64,000 nt of DNA, taken from positions 9,381,594-9,445,593 of the forward strand of contig CM075184.1 of assembly GCA_037577475.1 (NCBI GenBank), read 5' to 3'. Origin of the DNA: Chaunax sp. Z400 (lineage: Eukaryota > Chordata > Actinopteri > Lophiiformes > Chaunacidae). This document shows, piece after piece, positions 54,396 to 64,000 of the stretch (positions are counted from its first letter, which is position 1; each line of letters opens with the position of its first letter). The translations under genes and the position numbers were made by a program. The notes beneath the pieces are model-generated. The model was not told the DNA's origin. It did no database searches and saw only the letters and a program-made list of their open reading frames with translations.

Positions 54396-55788
54396 TCACA
54401 GTGAAACAACTTTAAACCAAAAAAGAAAATCCAGTTACCTTCAAAACCTTAGAAATAGCAACAAAACCCATAGTATACTCCCTCCATGAGATATACACGT
54501 ATCTTCAATGTAAATTAAACATTGCAGGAGAATGGTGACATCATCGGCTCTGAGGTTACATCCAGGTTGGACTTGATTGACAGATGCCCATTGCCTGATG
54601 AAGTCTGAAGCTATCAGACAGGTGGAACTATCCAAAAACAATATATATACTCTGTGTAGTACTATGTCATATGTGTAGATCCAACCAACCGAAATGATGA
54701 ACAAAACAGTGAGCTTACTGTACTTCAAAAAAACACACACAGCACCCGTGATCTTATTTTACATCCCCAGTCGGATGGAGGGCTGGGGGAACCAAATATG
54801 CTGTGTATGTATACCAGTCAGTGTATTTCCCATCTTCTGAATCTCATGTGTGTCTGTGACCCTCATTTTTTTAGAACTAGCCCGCCCTTGTTTACCCTTG
54901 TTGGCCTTTTGAAGGCGATTTTTCAGCCAATTGAGCGTGTTGAATCGACGGGGGATATGTGTCTGATTTATTATTCAGCTAAAAGGGAACAAATGCACAA
55001 GAGGAAAAATGAAAGTGAGGAAAGCGAGCAAAATACTACAGTCAAGAGGGCACACACAGAAGATTCTTGTCATTTTGTAGCAATCATTCCACAACACAAA
55101 TATTTTCACAACAACATGGCCATCTGGAATAATGCAACTGAAGACCAGCTCAGACAGTCTAAGCGGTGAGAGTTTAGTGTTGTACAAATAGGAGGAACAC
55201 GCTAATTGATCACTGCTGAATACAAACTGTCACCACCTGCTGATATGGAGCGTCTTGGTCTTTGCGGTGTGTTCAAATGCAACTTAATAATCAGTTTTTG
55301 TCATTTGTGTCGGTTTGGTGTGTCTGAGGGTACAAAAATTCACATAAAACATTTCTTCTGTTCTCTACTCAGTCTTCTAAAACACCTCACCCAATGAGGA
55401 CATTATCAGGTTCACAGCTAAAGCCCGATCACAAGTCCTCTAAACCAGACTCCAGCTTTCCATTTGGTTTCCTACATACCTACATACCTACAGACTGGAT
55501 GTAATGGGGTATCAAGAACATGGAATGCCCAAAAAGAGGTTAAATGACTTCTTATATTCTCTGGTATTATTGATAGCTGTCATATAAGGTGGAGATGCTG
55601 CTACCTACTGTACACCCCAGAGAACTGTGTGTTTTGTATTGTGAAGACCTACATCACTGGTCAATGTTCTGTGAATGTGCTTTACTACATTTTCAATATC
55701 CCTGTCCTGGTACTGTTTTCTTCTATGTTGACATGAATAAATTATTAAAATTTATCATTTTGTTAAAGTGTTTTGTGTCTGCATCTCT

Positions 55789-55790
<2 letters not shown>
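54396..55790. other. Unique DNA, nothing recognised
   Basis: A 123-codon plus-strand frame at 54798-55169 has a basic, Glu/Lys/Ser-rich middle but no recognised domain, and is not called a gene. Confidence 0.4.
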
Positions 55791-55843
<53 letters not shown>

Positions 55844-56183
55844 AGAGAGAGAGAAAGAGAGAGATTCATTGCAGCAGGAGGTGATATGATTCAACAGATG
55901 CAGTCAAACATTTTTAGTTTCCTTGTTTTGGTGTCATGATTTCACAGTGTTCACTGCATGTTTACTTACTGGAGGACACACACACACACATTCACACTCA
56001 CACTCACACACACACACATGTGTGCGTATAGATAGATATGTACGTGTGCAATAGAGAGATGAAAAAAGGAAGGTGACAGAGAGAGAGAGAGAGAGAACGA
56101 GAGAGCGAGAAGTGTCAGGGGAAAGAAAACCTCAGACTGTGAAGAACGCAAGAACAACGATGTGTTTTGTGGCTATGTTTATC

Positions 56184-56244
<61 letters not shown>

Positions 56245-56257
56245 TGTGTGTTTGTGT
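55791..56257. repeat. Microsatellite cluster: (TG)n, (GA)n, (CA)n, (GA)n, (TG)n
   Basis: (TG)n at 55791-55840 runs straight into (GA)n to 55864. Interrupted (CA)n lies at about 55977-56019, (GA)n at about 56080-56105, and (TG)n at 56189-56257. Five tracts in under 500 bp with alternating strand bias. VC/ER-repeat reading frames come from these. Confidence 0.95.
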
Positions 56258-56856
56258 TTTGGGGAGGCTGTTGTTCCATTTTCAAGTAGCAGTAAATGCT
56301 GTTCTGCCCATTTGTCTGACAGTCTTATTTTGTATTTTTCTTCTTTTCCATCCGACTGCTAGTCTGACTTTTCTAAAGTTAAAACTTGTAACAGCCTTCA
56401 TGTTTGCAAAAAAATTGTCTTCTCTTAATTGAACTTTTTTGACAGCCAAGTAGAGACATCAGAATTTCACATTTACCCAGGAAGTGCAAATAGTGCCTGA
56501 GATCATTATGGTAACGATAATTATTAATAAACAGTTACAAACACGACTCCCAAAAAGGTGGATGGGATGTTCTGTAAAACACTAATAAACAGAATATGAT
56601 AATTTCCTCATCCCTTTGGATATATCATTAAATTGAAAATAGTACAAAGACAATTTATCAAAAGTTTATATCATCATATTCACTGATTTTTGTAAACATA
56701 TAGCTGATTCTAAATTTCATGCCAGCAACACAAATTCCAAAAATTTGTGCTTCCAAAGATTGGGGAAGACTGGAATATACAAAAATACCTGATTGGAACA
56801 TTCCACAGGTAAAGAGATTCGATGGTAACAGGTAATACAGAACAATGATTGGGTTT
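56258..56856. other. Unique AT-rich DNA, nothing recognised
   Basis: No gene, RNA or repeat family was identified. Confidence 0.45.
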
Positions 56857-57520
56857 GAGGCCCTGTTTACATGACACAAGTTTTTCTAAAAAAGAAAAAG
56901 AAGAAAAGAAGTTCTATTGCCTTTTTAAAAAGTTCCGCGTTCATACATCAATGTTGTGAAAACTATCCATGTGCACAAGGATTTGACAGATCTGCAAAAA
57001 ATGATTGAAAATGCTGTAGTATCAATGCCAGGCCAGTAATTATCGGTGCAACTTTTCAAAATCAACGTCACAGAATAACAACACATGCCTGCGAACAAAC
57101 ACCTTCTGCCTCAGGCACAGTAAAAGGCAGCGTGATTTATTTTGGATCAAGGTTGACATTAATTGCTTTATAGGTTTGCCTGACTCTGACCGCTACAACC
57201 TGAAGGCATTTGCCATTTTTTGTAGTCTTTCCTTGTCCCTTAAATCATACAAAGTGCATGCTACCTTTTTAAAGACTCCAACTGGTGATATGAAATGCGG
57301 CCAGGTCGTCAGAGTTTTCACAAGACTTGTGTTTTGCAAGTTTACATGATGACGGTAAAGGTGATGTTTTCAAAAGACACACTATGGAACCCTGCAGTTT
57401 CAAAAAGTTTTATTTTAAGGCCCTCCAAAATGACGTTGTTGTGTGAATGAAAGGCCAACCTGCAACACAAGGTTTTCCGTTTTATGCAAAAAACATTGTT
57501 GTGTAAATGAAAATCAAATA
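56857..57520. mobile_element. Non-autonomous DNA transposon relic (related ends to 6989)
   Basis: It begins near 'ggccctgtttacatgacaca' and ends near 'cattgttgtgtaaatgaaa', whose complement is 'tttcatttacacaacaatg'. An internal 'gtttacatgatgacggtaaa' repeats the end word. 'aacgacg'- and 'gttttcaaaa'-type words recur as in the 6989 fragment. Many CpG-to-TpG-like changes suggest age. No transposase is present; the superfamily is not assigned. Confidence 0.45.
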
Positions 57521-57544
57521 AATCAAAAGGCAGAGTCATTCACA

Positions 57545-57780
57545 AAGATGAGGGGAGTTTCACCACTTCAAATCTGCATGGACAAATAGAGAACAACGTT
57601 TCTCAATGTGCGCTTTCAAGGAATTTGAGAATTTCACCATCTACAGACCATAATATCATCAAAAGATTCAGAGAATTTATGAAGCATATTACTACATGGG
57701 CTCAGGGACACTTTGGAAAGCTGTTGTCAGTAAACAGTTTGTTGCTGCATGTATAAATGCAAGTTAAGACGGTATGTGTG
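57545..57780 (+). pseudogene. Second Tc1-like transposase fragment (N-terminal part)
   Basis: The nucleotide text 'tttgagaatttcaccatcta', 'accataatatcatcaaaag' and 'attcagagaat', then after a deletion 'actacatgggctcagggaca' and 'aatgcaagttaagac', follows the order of the paired helix-turn-helix region of a Tc1-like transposase. In translation this is near 'SPST.HNIIKRFRE' and 'TTWAQGHFGK'. It belongs to a different Tc1 subfamily from 40320-41300. The catalytic domain is absent and stops are present. It is a relic of about 235 bp. Confidence 0.7.
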
Positions 57781-58369
57781 AGCATGTATGAAAAGAAAGT
57801 AGCCATGCAGAGGAGACAAGCACAACAGATACTGTGCTATTTGTATTATAGACAATATAACAATTGTGCACCATAGAAAGAATAAGCTAGTATAGTATGT
57901 TGTATATTCATATGAAAGATGTCAGTATTTACAGCCATGAACACTAAAATGCACAGTTAAATACGTTTAACTCTCAAGTATTTGTTAAATACTAAATGTG
58001 ACTAATCCGTGTCCATAAAGAAAAACTGAGCAGCCAAATTAAGATTTTGACACTCCGATATCAACTTTACTTTAATTAGACCTGCATGTTTAATTATCCA
58101 GTCATATTCCTTACATTTGTAGTACCCTGTTGGAATTGTTGTTAAAATGTTGTATTTCCTCTTTTACATTTCAATGAGGTAAAATCTATAGTTTGGATAA
58201 AAAATGTTGCCAAAGTTAATGTTCGGTAGTAATAATCACATTTACATCAGATAAAACTACCTTCTCTGCTAGAACTGTAAAACCTGTCAATCTGAGCTGT
58301 CCTTGAACCTGTCGTTCTGCTGTTTACAGGGATATTATTGGCTCAGACAGGTGTCAGTCAGGGAAAGGT
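57781..58369. other. Unique AT-rich DNA, nothing recognised
   Basis: No feature was identified up to the CpG-rich block. Confidence 0.45.
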
Positions 58370-58820
58370 AGCCCGCCGTGAGAAGGGTTAACCTATAAGG
58401 TGCAATGGGGCGGAGAGAGGAACGAGCGATTGTGTGAGACGGGAGAAAAAAAATTACAAAAATGTTATAAGCTTTTTGAGAACCGTTTTAAGGCTTTTTT
58501 TGAAGTCTTTTATGGTTTAATGTGTGCGGGTGTTTGTTCGCACCCTGTGGAGCCGAAGAGAGAACTGTTTTATGTGTCGGGACTTGGGCTTAGGACCATG
58601 TGTGAGTTGGTGTTAGCTAGCCGCAGCCGCGGGAGGCGCGGTTGTAGTAAGGATTCGTGATGGATCCTCCACCGGCATTGAGGCCGCCGTGGTGTGCTGG
58701 GGACCGGCTACTGCACGTGCCTGGGCTGGTCTGATACCCATGAACACCGCTGCATGGGAGTTTTCGTATCACATGTGGACGCTGGACCGAGGATATTGCT
58801 TAAAGTTGGTGACCGTGAGT
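58370..58820 (+). promoter_or_regulatory. CpG-rich block, candidate promoter/first exon
   Basis: By eye about 28 CpG dinucleotides in 450 bp, in a window otherwise poor in CpG, with clusters such as 'agccgcgggaggcgcgg'. An 86-codon frame (58400-58660) has no recognised domain. A consensus-like splice donor, gacc|gtgagt, lies at 58814/58815. It could be a gene's first exon or the 5' end or LTR of an unrecognised retroelement. No TATA box is obvious. Confidence 0.4.
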
Positions 58821-59233
58821 ACTCACCTCCATTGAACAAATAACAAAAAGAGCGCCAACAATGTTCGCCAACAGTAATGGTACCAAAAAGACTGAGTAAT
58901 TAGAAACCCCGGGTACAATACATATAAATGATGAATGTGTTTGTTCTGTTTAAATGTTGAACAAATGGGTTGGTTGTTTTAACCTTAACATGCTGATGCA
59001 GAGTTTCCAATTGGTGTGCATTTGAAGCAAAGGGTTGTAAGTATGGTTGTAGAAAAGTGCATGCATACATCACCTTCCATGCAAAGATGTGTTATTGTGT
59101 TGTGATGGGTGTTATATTTAACTAATACCAACATTTGAACTGAGTAGGAGGGCTACACATTTTATGTTGCAGCCTCTGACCAAACTGAGTAAGGAAGATT
59201 ATTAACTTTACACATTTAGACTACAGTCTATTC
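58821..59233. other. Unique DNA, nothing recognised
   Basis: AT-rich sequence between the CpG-rich block and the unclassified repeat. Confidence 0.45.
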
Positions 59234-59672
59234 TCATACCATCCTGTCATCAACACCTCTCACGCATGCTCAGTCTTAATATTCTGCTGTCATTGGACTG
59301 GAGCTGCCAGTTGAGATTTGAGCTCTTCTCATCAGCTGGTCACATCTATCCAATAGCATTGTGATACACCCTCATTGTTAGCCTCTCATCTTGCTGCTGT
59401 CTTTATAGGCATGATTCTCTCTGTACCTCTAGTTGTTTCATGCAGCTGTTTTGCGTGTCTTCCACCTCACCATCACTGCCCAGTATTCACAGATTCACCA
59501 ACTTCATCATTCATCAGCCTCTTCAGTGTCAGCAGAGTCATTGGCCACCACCACCACCAGTGTCTGAACTCTGAAGGGGGATTAAACTCGCAGCTTTTCG
59601 GGAAGAATCCCTTTGATAACAATCCCCCTGAAGAGAATGAGTGTCCAAGACTTTCCGGGAGACTAATTAACC
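59234..59672 (+). repeat. Unclassified dispersed repeat, copy 2
   Basis: Inverted partner of 8820-9234, in the plus orientation. It includes about 50 bp extra near 59570-59630 ('ggaagaatccctttgat' and neighbours). A 100-codon frame runs through it (59375-59677, hydrophobic start, then His-rich 'VIGHHHHQ'). Copy 1 has frame-breaking differences, so protein coding is not established. Confidence 0.7.
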
Positions 59673-60585
59673 CTTGAACAATTGTCTTTGAGGATAGCCT
59701 CACCTTTAAATGTCGCACAGTACAGCTTATTGGTTTGAAATCTTTCATCAAATTTTACACACAAAACAGAAAGTTGATAGAACGCAGGACAATCCAGACA
59801 GCATCATCTAATTTGCTGAAGCCTTTAGTCGGTGGCAGAATGATGGGGAAAAACAGACAGAGGTAAACAATATGCTGGTGTAAAAAAACACTTCTCATTC
59901 CTTGACTAAACAAGTTATTTTCAGGAATATTCATAAACATGCTCGACTTGTTGCTCAAGAGAGGAAGAACGATCAGTTAAGGTTACGTGGCTAAAAATAC
60001 ATGTTTTATTGATAGATAAGCAACAACAAACTTTAAATGCTAGTATATATAATAACCAGCAATCTTAGTCAGCAGTGACTTTCTAATTACAATTTTAGCT
60101 AATACATGCGTTTTCATGGCGCAAAAATATAGACTCATGCTGTCACAAACTCCTGCCACTGTGGCGAAATGACATATTATCACTGCAAAGTTTGAAAATG
60201 TATCACACAATATATCTGAGACGGCGTTGCAGAGATCCAGACAACTGTGTCAATGCAATGAAGTGTAGGAAAACATCCAAACCAACACAACACCCAAACA
60301 ATTTCCAGATCCATGGAGAGGCATCCAGTTTAACAGTGAGTTTAAAGTCCACCTTTATCTGCATAGAGTCTTTATTATGGGTGCATTGTCACATGAAATC
60401 CTGCTTTGGGGCAGCTTTAATGTCAGTGTATCTAACCAGGTGTTTAGTCTTTGTGTCCACAGCTGACAGGGCTGCACCACTGTCACAATTCAATTTCAAA
60501 CATATTAAAGTGCCTCCGGTGTCTCAAACTACAATGTGCTAAACAGACATGCTGCACATCTCCCTGAGTAGGTTGATGCTGGACA
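59673..60585. other. Unique DNA, nothing recognised
   Basis: No gene, RNA or repeat family was identified. Confidence 0.45.
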
Positions 60586-60604
60586 CTGTGTGTGTGTGTG
60601 TGTT

Positions 60605-60640
<36 letters not shown>
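60586..60640. repeat. (TG)n microsatellite, interrupted
   Basis: TG tract with a 'tttgtttg' interruption near 60602-60609. Confidence 0.95.
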
Positions 60641-60642
<2 letters not shown>

Positions 60643-61229
60643 CATCCACATTCCTTAAAGTGCCTGTAAACCATCTTCAGTCTCTGTGGAATCGTAATGG
60701 GCTGTCAGTGGCTCAGTATCCCATGAGACTTTGCAACTCATAATGTGTGCGTTTTATTTTTTTTGTCCTGTGCGTGAGACTGACAGACAAAGGGAAGTGA
60801 GAGAGGGTGTAATGATTTTCTGTAGGAAAGTACAATGGCCTCTGTGCAGAGTGATCGTAATTGACAGTGACAACCATTTCCTAAGGGACTTGGCGAAGGA
60901 CTCAGGAAGTCTATGTGTGTGAGTGTGTGTGTCTGTACTGTGTGCTGATTTGTGTGTGTTTGCACTTTGCACTGCCTCTATCTTTTGAAGTTATGATAGC
61001 ACTTCATGTTTATGTCATGTTGGGTTTATCTTTGATATCAGAATCATTATTTACCAACAATCTATCCTTAATGCACATCATTATTTATTAGGTACTTCTG
61101 GAAACTGGAGTCAAATTCTTTCTCTTCATATCCAGCAGGTGGATATTAGTCATCTTTTTATATTATGCTTTTTCTTTCTCTCATTCCTTCTGTCCAGCTG
61201 AATGTCATGGAAGCCAGGGACAGTGGGTC

Positions 61230-61242
61230 CACACACACACAC

Positions 61243-61302
<60 letters not shown>
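61230..61302. repeat. (CA)n microsatellite
   Basis: CA tract with a 'catacatac' interruption near 61244-61252, ending in 'agagaaagagagac'. Confidence 0.95.
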
Positions 61303-61304
<2 letters not shown>

Positions 61305-64000
61305 AAAGAGAGACACAAACACAATATGAGAAACTTTTTTAATGTATGATAACTTGATAACCGCCCACCTTCACCTGCCATTTTAGTACCAGTCAACTTA
61401 CAAATACATCATACTCAAAATTATTACCTAAGAAATGGGAGTACATGTGTTGGAGTGTTTCCCTCCGTGTGTTTGGCATGTTTGCCTCCTCGGAGCTTTT
61501 CCCTATAAAGAGATGATGCTTCCGGACACTCTTTACCAGAGACTGACTCTGTATCACTTTATGTACTGGTCACTTTGCAAAGGCATTATTATTATCACTG
61601 TTTTAATTAAACTCTCAAAAGACAACAGCCTTGTTACATATTTATTTCAGAATTTCAACCCCATTAATTTTTATTTAATTAACGTAATTAAACACAATTT
61701 GTGTTTCAGACCTCTTGTGCTTTGGTGGAAAGATACGTGCACACAATTGTTTTTTGCTTCTTTTATCTAATTTCTATATGGAAGCTTTAAATGAAAATGA
61801 AATTTGCCATTCCACCCACAGGATGTCTGCTCAGCCATTATGTTTGTGTGAGTACCACAGGTTTCAGTGATATCCACCCTGGACTTGGAAATGAGGTGAT
61901 TTGATTAATTTGCATTAAACAAAAAAGAACATGTAAGTTTTCCAGATTACTTGCGAGCCTTCGTGTGTATCATTGAAAGCCCTATTTGACACACAAAATG
62001 GAGAAAGAATCATATTTTTGACAGGGGAGAGAGAAAAAAAAGTTCAACAAAACCCCTCAGAAATGTTTAAATGGCCCTGGATTATCTGTCTGTCGGCAGA
62101 TTTACATCTGCCAATTCCTGTTACCATCCTCCTCTCTCCTCTTTCTCCTGTCGGTCATGTAAGGGTGTCATCACCCAGAAAGCAACGATGTGCTCCACAG
62201 CTGTCATCGTGATGAGCTCTTTGATGGAGAGAAGTGTGGACTGCTAGACTTGTTTTTGCCAGTGTGATCCTATATTTTGTTTTATCCTCGTTTGTCAGTG
62301 TTGTCTTGAATCTATTAAAGAAGTTAGTTGTTTTTTTCCCCCAGCTGCATAACTTCAATGCCACTTTTATTGATGATCTGTTTTTGTATACTCTGCTTTT
62401 CTCTTCTGTCTGGAGACGGTTATTTGTCATTTTTGACAAAGAGAACTGATAGAGTTGTGATTTAAGTATATCAAGTGGCAGAGTGAAAACATTTGCATGA
62501 ATAGCAGAAGGTAATAAAAACCGTCTCTATGTGACTGGAGCTTGAATTGCAGCTGAGCTTAATTTTTTTTATCAAGCTCTTTACTTAATGTGATGATTAT
62601 AGGCAGATAAAACGTTTCTATTGACCTGCTTTTGTCATTCATTTTCAAAACATTTTATCTATCTCATTTAAAATGATGACATGCAGCAATTTCAGCACCA
62701 TATACATTTAGAGACAGGTGAGTGTCACGTTAGCCAGGACAAACCAAATGATGTATGAGGCCAATGCGGCCTTTTAGGAGAAAAGTCTGAAAGACAATAA
62801 ATGTGACGTGTAAAGACAAAGAAACTCAGGACTTTAATACAGGAGACTTTCGTTGATGTCGCGCATAAAACCAAAAGTCCACATTGACAGACTTTAACCT
62901 GTGTACATACATTAGCTTAATTTAACTTATAACATATACATAATGAAAAAAACAAGCACAGACAGACAGACAGGAATATATTAATCAATACATTTGAAAT
63001 GTGTCACCAAATTAGTAAATTGGCAAGTGATTTCACAAAAGTAACACTTAATCTCCTGGAATAAAATGAATCTTATTGCTGACACTGATGTCACTCGTGT
63101 TCATCCATTCTTAATAACACTAAATTCATTAAAGTGTCGGCCTATGACTAATTAGAGTAGTTTTAAAGATGATATAACAATAGCTGGATTCCATTCGTTG
63201 ATAATAAAGAAATGAAGTGTATTGTTGCAGTCATACATATGGATGGACGCATTAAGAATGATGCCTGTCTACACCAGCTGCTTTTGCACACTGTGTTTTA
63301 GAGCCCCAGCTGTGCCAGTGGATAAAGGCCCGGCTTGAATCGTTGGGTAAAACTCCACTCTGTTGTCCCTGTACGCGCACTCGCATACACTCGGATAAAC
63401 AAGCATTCCCTCGCCTGCAACACAACGAGACGCACACAGGCGCTCGATTCCTCTGTAACGACAGACACTCCTCGCCCACAGCGGATTGCTGTTCTGACGA
63501 CTTGCCATTTCACATCACTCCGCGCAGATCGACGGAGACACAAACACAATATTGCTCCAAACCATACAGATGGAGAGGCAGACAGACCCACTGACATGGA
63601 TCTAGATGATGTGTATCATAAAAAAAAACAAGTTTCATGACTTGAGTGATGCTGATGCCGTGACACTGCACATTTCTCCTATCAGACTGTAGAGACATAG
63701 ATCCCCAAAGCCTCGGTGACAATGTCAAAGCCGGAGTCAGGAGGTGGATCACAGCGTGCTGGAGACGAGAGTCAACATCATTAAAAAAAACAGGATATTT
63801 TATTTTGAGCAGGGTTGCCATGTCAGCACCAGCACATTCCTTCTGGGTGGCCTAATGCTGCTAAATAATATTTAGCAATTTAACCCGTATCAGCAGTGGA
63901 TGGAACATTTCCTTTTGAGCATGCAGCATAAAGTGGAATCTCTGTGTTAAGTCAATGCAATCATAAATGAATCAAACTCGGAGTCTGTAGATGTAGTTCA
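61303..64000. other. Unique DNA, nothing recognised; mildly CpG-rich near 63350-63560
   Basis: No protein family or RNA is identified. The block 63350-63560 has more CpG than its surroundings ('tacgcgcactcgcatac', 'ccgcgcagatcgacgg') and open frames on both strands of 80-100 codons with no domain. It might be an exon or regulatory element, but nothing visible proves it. Confidence 0.4.

Noticed and set aside
54798..55169. 123-codon frame with a basic, Lys/Glu-rich middle
   Set aside because: No homology recognised, no matching neighbouring exon and no repeat context. Left as unassigned.
1..64000. CRISPR arrays, bacterial operons, ribosomal RNA genes
   Set aside because: Composition, microsatellites and mobile elements are vertebrate. 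No spaced direct repeats of CRISPR type and no rRNA cores were seen.

Overview
The window reads as nuclear DNA of a teleost fish, probably a percomorph; that is an inference. The signs are dense (CA)n/(TG)n microsatellites, AT-rich unique sequence, and repeat families typical of fish: a Gmr1-type Ty3/gypsy element, DIRS1-like, L2/Maui-like LINE, Tc1-like, Pogo/Tigger-like and Harbinger-like elements, a tRNA-headed SINE-like repeat and a Penelope-like GIY-YIG fragment. I could not identify a single convincing host protein-coding exon. It looks like a gene desert or the inside of very long introns, and every recognisable protein signature belongs to a mobile element.

Layout, left to right. 1-3.1 kb: unique AT-rich DNA with a 220-bp (TA)n palindrome. 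3.17-5.06 kb: collapsed DIRS1-like retrotransposon on the minus strand, with inverted ends and a broken tyrosine recombinase. 7 kb: MITE-like fragment. 8.8-9.2 kb: unclassified repeat whose second copy lies inverted at 59.2-59.7 kb. 10.5 kb: hairpin. 11.1 kb: SINE-like fragment. 18.0-18.5 kb: Harbinger-type short element. 22.3 kb: tRNA-Glu-like sequence. 31.6-32.5 kb: hAT-like element. 33.2-34.2 kb: 5'-truncated LINE. 36.4 kb: perfect 27-bp fold-back. 37.3-39.6 kb: nearly complete Pogo-like transposon with a short intron and a frameshift. 40.3-41.3 kb: Tc1-like wreck.

The centrepiece is 44,274-49,754: a complete LTR retrotransposon with two apparently identical 330-bp LTRs, a 4-bp target duplication, a tRNA-Pro-type primer binding site and a polypurine tract. 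Its pol order is protease, integrase, reverse transcriptase, RNase H, so the integrase precedes the RT as in Ty1/copia and Gmr1-like elements. The gag carries a SCAN-like capsid segment. One in-frame TAG interrupts RNase H, the integrase catalytic glutamate is lysine, and the protease has DCG where DTG/DSG is usual.

Right of it come non-LTR RT and GIY-YIG remnants (53.4-53.9 kb), a second SINE-like copy (54.2 kb), a microsatellite cluster (55.8-56.3 kb), a MITE-like relic (56.9-57.5 kb), a second Tc1-like fragment (57.5-57.8 kb), a CpG-rich block that could be a promoter/first exon (58.37-58.82 kb), and unique sequence to the end. All family calls rest on remembered motifs and element structure; no database search was run.
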